NCBI GenBank assembly: GCA_902491895.1
Contig: CABUJH010000057.1
Location: 1-11,395 of the forward strand
DNA: 11,395 bases
From: an uncultured Collinsella sp.
Lineage (GTDB): Bacteria > Actinomycetota > Coriobacteriia > Coriobacteriales > Coriobacteriaceae
Direction: 5' to 3'
Under the pieces are notes generated by a model. That model was not told the origin of the DNA. It worked only from the letters and a program-made list of their open reading frames with translations, and did not search any database. Both the position numbers and the translations under genes were made by a program. This document shows positions 6,866 through 11,395 of the stretch, piece by piece. The first letter of the stretch is position 1. Each line of letters opens with the position of its first letter.

Positions 6866-7864
6866 ATGAAGCAATGGACTGGACTGGGAAAGTTCCTCGC
6901 GGGGCATATGCAGGTCATCGTTCCGATTTGCGTGGCGCTCGGCGTGCTCTTTCCCCAGCAGATTGGCGTGCTCAAGCCCATTGTTCCCGCCCTCTTCGCC
7001 TTTATGACGTTTCAGGGTGCGCTCAGCAACACCTTCCACCAGGTAGCCGAGGTGTTCCGCCGCCCCCTGCACCTGATTTTGGCACTGCTCGTCTCGGCGG
7101 CGCTTATTCCCATCGCGGCCTATGCCATGGGATCGTTATTCTTTGGCTCCAATCCCAACCTTGTCTGCGGCATCGTGCTCGAGTACAGCGTACCCGTGGC
7201 GGTCACTGCCTTTATGTGGATTAGCATGTTCGGCGGCAACGGCCCGCTCGCGCTCACCATCATCCTGACGTCCTCGGTTATCTCCCCTGTGACGATTCCG
7301 CTCACGCTCAAGCTCCTGCTGGGCGCCACCGTCTCGATCGATGTGCCGAGCATGATGCAAGACATGGCCTTTATGATCGCCATCCCCGCCGTGCTCGGCA
7401 TCGTGATCAACGAGCTCACGCGCGGATGGGGGCACGAAAAACTCTCCCCCGTGCTCTCGCCCGCCTGCAAATTCATGATGATGGGCGTTATCGCCTCCAA
7501 CTCCACCGCCATGAGCGAGTACGTGCTGCACATGAACGCGGTGCGCTTGGAAGTCGCCCTCTTTATTTTGGTCTTCGCCATCAGTGGCTTTGTCGTCGGT
7601 TTTCTGGTCGCCCATACGCTGCATCTGCCATATAGCGAGACGACCACCATGTGCTTTACCTGCGGCATGCGTAACATCTCTTCGGGCGCCGTCATCGCCA
7701 CGCAGTACTTTCCGGGCGAAGTCGTGTTTCCCGTCATGTGCGGAACGCTGTTTCAGCAGGTACTCGCCTCGCTTATCGGGCATCTCTTTGAGCGTCTGAC
7801 CGGCGAGGAGCGCGCCGCCCAGCGCAAGCGCGTCGAAGCCGGCCGCGACGCCATGGCACGCTAG
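6866..7864 (+). CDS. Bile acid:sodium symporter (BASS) family transporter
   Basis: A 332-residue membrane protein with about ten hydrophobic segments: roughly 15-29, 38-51, 67-92, 99-123, 127-152, 165-182, 197-217, 227-250, 262-281 and 285-306. It ends in a charged cytosolic-looking tail. The motif CGMRNISSGAVIA (266-278) matches the conserved GxRN region of the SBF/BASS fold, where the family binds Na+ in the crossover helices. SNSTAMSEY (211-219) and EYSVPVAVTAF (106-116) fit the matching core repeat. Bacterial members carry bile acids, pantothenate, pyruvate or other organic anions, and the substrate cannot be told here. In a gut organism bile acid is tempting but unsupported. AAGGGAG at 6848-6854 lies 11 nt before the ATG, slightly long. 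The gene stands alone, divergent from recJ and convergent with the next pair. Confidence 0.88.
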   Translation: MKQWTGLGKFLAGHMQVIVPICVALGVLFPQQIGVLKPIVPALFAFMTFQGALSNTFHQVAEVFRRPLHLILALLVSAALIPIAAYAMGSLFFGSNPNLVCGIVLEYSVPVAVTAFMWISMFGGNGPLALTIILTSSVISPVTIPLTLKLLLGATVSIDVPSMMQDMAFMIAIPAVLGIVINELTRGWGHEKLSPVLSPACKFMMMGVIASNSTAMSEYVLHMNAVRLEVALFILVFAISGFVVGFLVAHTLHLPYSETTTMCFTCGMRNISSGAVIATQYFPGEVVFPVMCGTLFQQVLASLIGHLFERLTGEERAAQRKRVEAGRDAMAR

Positions 7865-7892
7865 ACTGTCCGCATTACGCGGGTGTTAGTCT
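7863..7892. terminator. Weak hairpin between convergent genes
   Basis: AGACT (7863-7867) pairs with AGTCT (7888-7892), and CCGC (7870-7873) with GCGG (7879-7882) around an ATTAC loop, with an uneven internal loop. It begins inside the transporter stop codon and fills the 30-bp gap before the convergent gene end at 7895. No T-run follows on either strand, so terminator function is a guess from position. Confidence 0.35.
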
Positions 7893-7894
7893 TG

Positions 7895-8692
7895 CTATAC
7901 GAGCGTTTCCAGATGCGCACGCAGGCGCTCAGCATCGATATCGAGCGTTGTCTCAGCATTGACCTGGGCCAAACGATAGCCGACAAAGTAGGGCGAAACC
8001 ACCCAACGTGGCAGCGCCTTGGCAATGGTCCGACCGCCCAGGTGATAGAAGAACAGGTTGTACGACTCTGCGCGACCACCGTGGTGCTCGTTCAGGATAT
8101 AGCGCAGAGCTACCTGGATCGCATCGGCGAAGAGATCCGCCTCGGCTTGGTCTCTCGTGTCATCGCTGGCGGCGATTCCCTGCGGGGCTGAAACATTGAC
8201 CTCAAAGAACCCCATAATCGGTTCGGTTGAGATGTCGACCGAGATTCTCCCCTGTTGCCAGACACTGATGCCTTCAAAGTTGGCTGAGGTCAGCGCCGCA
8301 TAGCCGTCTTCCTGCTCCAAACCCACAATCTGCATGTGCGGATGAACGAGACTACCGCCCGAGAGAGGGCCCTTGTTCTTGTACATAAGGACGCTGCGAT
8401 ACTGTTGTGAATCGATCATCTGCTGCCAGCAACCCAGAGCAAACCTCATCACATGGTGGAGTTCATCCGGCTCATAGGTCACCAAGTCGGCGTCGTGATT
8501 GGCCGACTCGATCAATACGGTCTGACGGGTGGCCCGCAAGGTCTTGAACTTATTCTCGAGCCAGATGCAGTCACCATCGAACTGGATGATGTTGGTGAGC
8601 CCCTCCGTGTCGCAAAAGGGGCACGCGGTACCGGGGCGACGGTTGTCGTCGGGCTTGCCGCTCGCCTGCTGAACATCGAATACAAGCGCCAC
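7895..8692 (-). CDS. GalT-like DUF4931 family protein (HIT-superfamily fold)
   Basis: A 265-residue cytosolic protein that resembles galactose-1-phosphate uridylyltransferase and the DUF4931 family. CPFC (24-27) is a likely half of a zinc site. ESANHDADL (62-70) matches the family's ExxxH region. SLVHPHMQIVG (114-124) holds the HPHxQ motif, whose histidine next to Gln carries the nucleotidyl group in GalT. SYNLFFYHL (209-217) and RWVVSPYFVGY (229-239) complete the pattern. It is shorter than GalT (about 350), and the true substrate of DUF4931 proteins is, as far as I know, not established. It is probably a sugar- or nucleotide-phosphate transferase or hydrolase. The start is GTG at 8690-8692, with GGAGG (8701-8705) 8 nt upstream inside the end of cutC. 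Only 3 bp separate it from the cutC stop, so translation is coupled. Family call is good, function unknown. Confidence 0.82.
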   Translation of the reverse strand: MALVFDVQQASGKPDDNRRPGTACPFCDTEGLTNIIQFDGDCIWLENKFKTLRATRQTVLIESANHDADLVTYEPDELHHVMRFALGCWQQMIDSQQYRSVLMYKNKGPLSGGSLVHPHMQIVGLEQEDGYAALTSANFEGISVWQQGRISVDISTEPIMGFFEVNVSAPQGIAASDDTRDQAEADLFADAIQVALRYILNEHHGGRAESYNLFFYHLGGRTIAKALPRWVVSPYFVGYRLAQVNAETTLDIDAERLRAHLETLV

Positions 8693-8695
8693 GGG

Positions 8696-9373
8696 CTACA
8701 CCTCCAGCGGTACGATCCTTGTGCCATGGAGCTCGGAGACGCCCAGTGCCGCCGCCACGGTATCGCGGTTGGCCGTGGAAATGCCGCCGCCGGGAAGGAT
8801 GGTCAAGCGGTCGCCCGCATACTCGATCAAGCGGGCCAGGTTTTCGAAGTTGTCCTCGATCGGCGTACCGGCAGCGCCACCATGCGTCAGGATGCGTGTG
8901 ATGCCGCAGTCGGCGAGTGTGTCAATCGCGTCGAGCTGAGTCTCGGGCAAGAGCTGGTCAAACGCCATGTGGAAGGTGATGTCGATGGGCTCACGCTTGC
9001 ATTCCTCGGTCGCGCAGCCCGCGGCCATCACGAGGGCGCCCAACGTAAGCTCGTCGAGCGCCCATCCGCCAGCGCAGGGCTTGCAGCAGCCAAAGACCAA
9101 GCCGTCAACGCCGGCGCTTACGGCAAGGCCCAGGTCCATCTCCATCATGCGCAGCTCGTCTTGGTTGTAATGAAAGTCACCGCCACGCGGGCGAATCATG
9201 CACATCACTCGCGCATCATGCTCGTGAGCATAGCTGACTGTAGCGCTGATAACGCCGGCAGAAGGCGTGGTGCCACCAACGGCAAGGTTGTCGCACAGCT
9301 CGATGCGCTTTGCACCGGCATCGATAGCTGCCGGCACCCGCTCAAAGTTCTCGGCACAAAACTCGTACAGCAT
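8696..9373 (-). CDS. cutC: CutC family TIM-barrel protein
   Basis: A 225-residue protein of the CutC family, cytosolic TIM barrels named for copper homeostasis in E. coli, although a direct copper role has been disputed. Family motifs are present in order: ELCDNLAVGGTTPS (25-38), IRPRGGDF (60-67), TFHMAFD (133-139), ILTHGG (161-166), PGGGIS (194-199) and ELHGTR (214-219). Where relatives usually have a loop such as GxLxxDGxID, this one reads FGCCKPCAGG (95-104), and it has nine cysteines in all, possibly a metal site. The ATG at 9371-9373 gives the standard N-terminus, with GGGGGT 7 nt upstream. An in-frame extension to 9430 has no family match and was rejected. It is followed at once by the GalT-like gene, forming a two-gene unit, and lies downstream of a terminator and inverted repeat, so it probably has its own promoter near 9380-9430. 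Confidence 0.92.
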   Translation of the reverse strand: MLYEFCAENFERVPAAIDAGAKRIELCDNLAVGGTTPSAGVISATVSYAHEHDARVMCMIRPRGGDFHYNQDELRMMEMDLGLAVSAGVDGLVFGCCKPCAGGWALDELTLGALVMAAGCATEECKREPIDITFHMAFDQLLPETQLDAIDTLADCGITRILTHGGAAGTPIEDNFENLARLIEYAGDRLTILPGGGISTANRDTVAAALGVSELHGTRIVPLEV

Positions 9374-9431
9374 AGATAGACCCCCAAAGACAGCAGATGT
9401 TTTCCGACGGGCATTGTCACACATCCCCATG

Positions 9432-9500
9432 AAGTTGCGGTGGAATAGGGACTCTTTTGGCCTCTGGAGCCCGTATTCAGTCCCTATTTCACCGCAACTT
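9432..9500. repeat. Long inverted repeat, 22-bp arms with a 25-nt loop
   Basis: The left arm (9432-9453, starts AAGTTGCGGTGG) and right arm (9479-9500, ends CACCGCAACTT) are complementary at 21 of 22 positions. The single difference is G against T, a wobble in plus-strand RNA but a C-A mismatch in minus-strand RNA. The loop is 25 nt with no clear inner fold. It sits directly against the T-run of the liv terminator and upstream of cutC. It has no coding sense and no T-run of its own. Its form suggests a dispersed palindromic element (REP or small MITE type) or a structured RNA. No target-site duplication is evident. Confidence 0.8.
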
Positions 9501-9501
9501 A

Positions 9502-9538
9502 AAAAGGGGCGCTGGCTGAGATAGTCAGCGCCCCTTTT
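9502..9538 (-). terminator. Intrinsic terminator of the liv operon
   Basis: Perfect 13-bp arms, AAAAGGGGCGCTG (9502-9514) and its complement (9526-9538), enclose an 11-nt loop. On the minus strand the GC-rich stem is followed by TTTTT, 10 bp after the livF stop. The plus strand also ends in TTTT, so it can work in both directions. Confidence 0.93.
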
Positions 9539-9548
9539 GTTAGGTGGG

Positions 9549-10262
9549 TTAGCCTCCGAGGTAGGCTTTGCGGACGTTGTCGTCGTGCAGGAGCTCTTGG
9601 CCGGTACCGGTCATGGTGATCTTGCCGGTCTCGAGCACGTAACCGCGTGTGGCGATGGAAAGCGCCATCTGCGCGTTTTGCTCGACCAGAAGCACCGTGG
9701 TGCCGGCCTTGTGCAGGTCCTCGACAATCTGGAAGATCTGTTCGATCAGAATCGGTGCCAGACCCATGGAAGGTTCGTCGAGCATAAGCAGTTTGGGGTT
9801 ACTCATAAGGGCGCGCCCCATAACGAGCATCTGTTGCTCGCCGCCTGAAAGGGTGCCGGCGACCTGGCGACGACGTTCCTTCAGGCGCGGGAACTGCTCG
9901 TAGACGCGCTCCAGGCCCGGAGCAATTGTGGACTTGGGCTGTGTATAGGCGCCCATCTCCAGGTTCTCCTCGACCGTCATCTGCAAAAAGGCGCGGCGGC
10001 CCTCGGGAACCTGAGCCAGGCCCTTACCAACCAGCTTGTCGGCAGGCGTATGGGTAATGTCCTCGCCCATAAACTTGATGGAGCCGGTCTTGGAGCGCAG
10101 CAGGCCCGAGACGGTCTTGAGCGTTGTGGACTTGCCGGCACCGTTGGCACCAATCAAGGCCACGATCTCGCCCTCGTTAACGTTAAAGGAGATGTCCTTG
10201 ATGGCGTGGATGGCGCCGTACCAGACGTTGATGTTGTAGACGGAAAGCATCGGCTCTGCCAT
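9549..10262 (-). CDS. livF: Branched-chain amino acid ABC transporter ATPase LivF
   Basis: A 237-residue ATPase, one of the two nucleotide-binding subunits that power uptake of leucine, isoleucine and valine through LivHM. Walker A GANGAGKST (38-46), Q-loop Gln84 within AQVPEGRRAF, signature LSGGEQQ (138-144), Walker B LLMLDEP (158-164) and the LivF-type switch LLVEQN (191-196), where Gln or Asn stands in for the usual His, are all intact. The PEGRR and VEENL features are characteristic of LivF as opposed to LivG. Its ATG directly abuts the livG stop (TAA then ATG), with GGGGGAG in the livG tail as ribosome site, so the pair is translationally coupled. A strong terminator follows 10 bp after its stop, making it the last gene of the operon. 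Length is normal. Confidence 0.96.
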   Translation of the reverse strand: MAEPMLSVYNINVWYGAIHAIKDISFNVNEGEIVALIGANGAGKSTTLKTVSGLLRSKTGSIKFMGEDITHTPADKLVGKGLAQVPEGRRAFLQMTVEENLEMGAYTQPKSTIAPGLERVYEQFPRLKERRRQVAGTLSGGEQQMLVMGRALMSNPKLLMLDEPSMGLAPILIEQIFQIVEDLHKAGTTVLLVEQNAQMALSIATRGYVLETGKITMTGTGQELLHDDNVRKAYLGG

Positions 10263-11123
10263 TTAGTTCTCCCCCTTATCCTGCTTACCCAGATACGCCT
10301 CGATAACGGCGTCGTTGTTCTGGATTTCCTCTGCCGTGCCCTTGGCGATAACCTTGCCAAAGTTAAGCACGCAGATGCCCTCGCAGATGTTCATGACGAG
10401 CGACATATCATGCTCGATGAGCATGATGGCGATGCCGAAGGTGTCGCGGATCTTGACGATGTTCGCCATGAGCTCTGCGGTCTCGGACGGGTTCATGCCG
10501 GCGGCAGGCTCGTCGAGCAGCAGCAGCTTGGGGTTGGTGGCAAGCGCGCGGACGATTTCCAGACGACGCTGGGCGCCGTAAGGAAGCGAGCCGGCCTGTT
10601 CATTTGCCAGGTGCTCCATGTCAAAAATGGACAGCAGCTCCATGGCGCGCTCGTGGGCGGCCTTCTCGTGCTTCCAATACGTCGGCAGGCGCAGCACGCC
10701 CTCAAAGCCGGAGTAGCGCTCCTGGTTGTGCAGGCCGACCTTAACGTTGTCCTCCACCGTCATGGTGTTGAACAGGCGAATGTTCTGGAACGTACGGGCA
10801 ATACCCATGCGGTTGACCTGGTAGACCGACTTGCCCGAGGTGTCCTCACCATCGAGCAGGATGGTGCCGTGCGTAGGCTGGTACACCTTGGTGAGCAGGT
10901 TGAAGACCGTGGTCTTGCCGGCACCGTTGGGGCCGATGAGACCGGCGATCTCAGTCTTGCCGATGGTCAGGCTAAAGTCATCGACTGCCTTAAGGCCGCC
11001 GAATTCAATGCCCAGGTGGATGCACTCGAGCGCCGGGCGCTGGCCCAGGTCGCGGTCGGGAACGATGGCGCCAGAAGGATACGGGACCATCTTGCCCTTG
11101 TTGAACTCAAACTTACTGGGCAT
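10263..11123 (-). CDS. livG: Branched-chain amino acid ABC transporter ATPase LivG
   Basis: A 286-residue ATPase, the second nucleotide-binding subunit of the liv importer. Walker A GPNGAGKT (64-71), Q-loop Gln113 in ARTFQNIRLF, signature LPYGAQR (180-186), Walker B LLLLDEP (200-206) and the switch His238 in LIEHDM are intact. The insert around 130-160 (HNQERYSGFEGVLRLPTYW) is typical of LivG. The first 30 residues (rich in Lys, Pro, Asp) extend beyond the usual LivG N-terminus. The start is set by AAGGAGGTG (11131-11139), 7 nt before the ATG at 11121-11123. A longer frame would need a TTG at 11150 and has no support. The ATG lies inside the end of livM, with 11 nt overlapping, and the stop abuts livF. 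Confidence 0.96.
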   Translation of the reverse strand: MPSKFEFNKGKMVPYPSGAIVPDRDLGQRPALECIHLGIEFGGLKAVDDFSLTIGKTEIAGLIGPNGAGKTTVFNLLTKVYQPTHGTILLDGEDTSGKSVYQVNRMGIARTFQNIRLFNTMTVEDNVKVGLHNQERYSGFEGVLRLPTYWKHEKAAHERAMELLSIFDMEHLANEQAGSLPYGAQRRLEIVRALATNPKLLLLDEPAAGMNPSETAELMANIVKIRDTFGIAIMLIEHDMSLVMNICEGICVLNFGKVIAKGTAEEIQNNDAVIEAYLGKQDKGEN

Positions 11124-11395
11124 CGGCTGCCACCTCCTTCTTGGAAGCAAAGCGGTTCTTAATGCGTGCGAAGAACGCCTTGAGCTGCGGGTTGTTAGTA
11201 AAGACCATGACCAGAATCAACACGATGGCGTAGATGAGCATGCGGTAGTCCGAGAACTGACGGAGCAGCTCGGGGAGCACCGTGAGCAGCGCCGCGGCGA
11301 TAACGGAGCCGCGCATGTTGCCCAGGCCGCCCAGGACCACGAACACCAGAATGAGGATGGACGTATTGAAGTCGAACTTAGTGGCGGAAAGCTGC
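11113..11395 (-). CDS. livM: Branched-chain amino acid ABC transporter permease LivM (C-terminal part)
   Basis: Only the last 93 residues are in the window and the frame stays open to the right edge (first full codon at 11394-11392). The visible part starts QLSATKFDF and has two hydrophobic segments, SILILVFVVLGGLG and YRMLIYAIVLILVMVF, flanking VLPELLRQFSDYRM. This matches the E. coli LivM C-terminus, where VVLGGMG and VPELLREFSEYRM occupy the same place. LivM is one of the two membrane permease subunits of the branched-chain amino acid importer. After the last helix comes a basic tail (LKAFFARIKNRFASKK). The TAA at 11113-11115 falls after the livG ATG. livH and a binding-protein gene would be expected beyond the edge. 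Confidence 0.93.
   Translation of the reverse strand, partial: QLSATKFDFNTSILILVFVVLGGLGNMRGSVIAAALLTVLPELLRQFSDYRMLIYAIVLILVMVFTNNPQLKAFFARIKNRFASKKEVAADAQ
11131..11139 (-). promoter_or_regulatory. Consensus ribosome binding site of livG within livM
   Basis: The minus strand reads AAGGAGGTG, fully complementary to the 16S rRNA tail, 7 nt upstream of the livG ATG. It lies in the last codons of livM and excludes the longer TTG start for livG. Confidence 0.85.

Noticed and set aside
7136..7783. 215-codon minus-strand open frame opposite the BASS transporter
   Set aside because: Highly charged His/Asp/Gly/Arg-rich product with no domain, mirrored against a membrane protein with ten clear hydrophobic segments. 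This is a normal antisense artefact.
9374..9430. 19-residue N-terminal extension of CutC
   Set aside because: The extension does not match the CutC family. The ATG at 9373 gives the standard N-terminus with an acceptable ribosome site.
9454..9478. Loop of the inverted repeat as a coding or structured insert
   Set aside because: Only 25 nt, with at best a 3-bp inner stem and no reading frame. It looks like a plain loop.
11124..11150. 9-residue TTG-started extension of LivG
   Set aside because: The extension lies across the consensus AAGGAGGTG that serves the ATG at 11123, and would need a rare TTG start with no ribosome site.
10050..11162. 370-codon plus-strand open frame opposite livF/livG
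   Set aside because: It spans two well-defined minus-strand ABC ATPase genes and their junction, has no family features, and its length comes from codon bias on the real strand.

Overview
The window looks like chromosomal core-type DNA from a Collinsella-like member of the Coriobacteriia (high-GC actinobacterial class, gut-associated). The grounds are moderately high GC, frequent GTG starts, strong AGGAGG-type ribosome sites, a Firmicutes-like recJ/rel gene pairing and a liv transporter operon. This assignment is from sequence character and memory of such genomes, not from a database search.

Layout, left to right. (1) Positions 1-155 hold no convincing complete gene, only weak hairpins and possibly the last codons of a plus-strand gene. 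(2) On the minus strand, read from 6643 down to 156, lies a cluster: an optional 21-codon leader ORF, a very long RecJ-type exonuclease fused to a RecQ-like superfamily-2 helicase, a full-length bifunctional (p)ppGpp synthetase/hydrolase Rel, and a small metallo-beta-lactamase-fold hydrolase. recJ and rel are 15 bp apart. A 13-bp hairpin followed by a short T-run separates rel from the hydrolase. (3) A 0.2-kb divergent region (6644-6865) holds a perfect TATAAT box facing recJ, a leader hairpin and a small palindrome. (4) On the plus strand a bile acid:sodium symporter (BASS) family transporter occupies 6866-7864. (5) Convergent to it, a minus-strand pair consists of cutC and a GalT-like DUF4931 protein whose GTG start and ribosome site are embedded in the end of cutC. 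(6) Between cutC and the next operon lie a near-perfect 22-bp inverted repeat (9432-9500), probably a dispersed palindromic element, and a strong intrinsic terminator (9502-9538). (7) From 9549 to the right edge, also on the minus strand, is the 3' part of a branched-chain amino acid ABC transporter operon: livM (partial), livG, livF, with overlapping or abutting genes.

The recJ-rel-hydrolase cluster resembles the recJ-apt-rel-dtd-hydrolase order known from Firmicutes, with apt and dtd absent. Most genes are familiar housekeeping families. The least ordinary items are the RecJ-helicase fusion with its possible leader-peptide control, the long inverted repeat, and the Cys-rich CutC coupled to a GalT-like enzyme. 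I see no CRISPR array, tRNA, rRNA, transposase or integrase.
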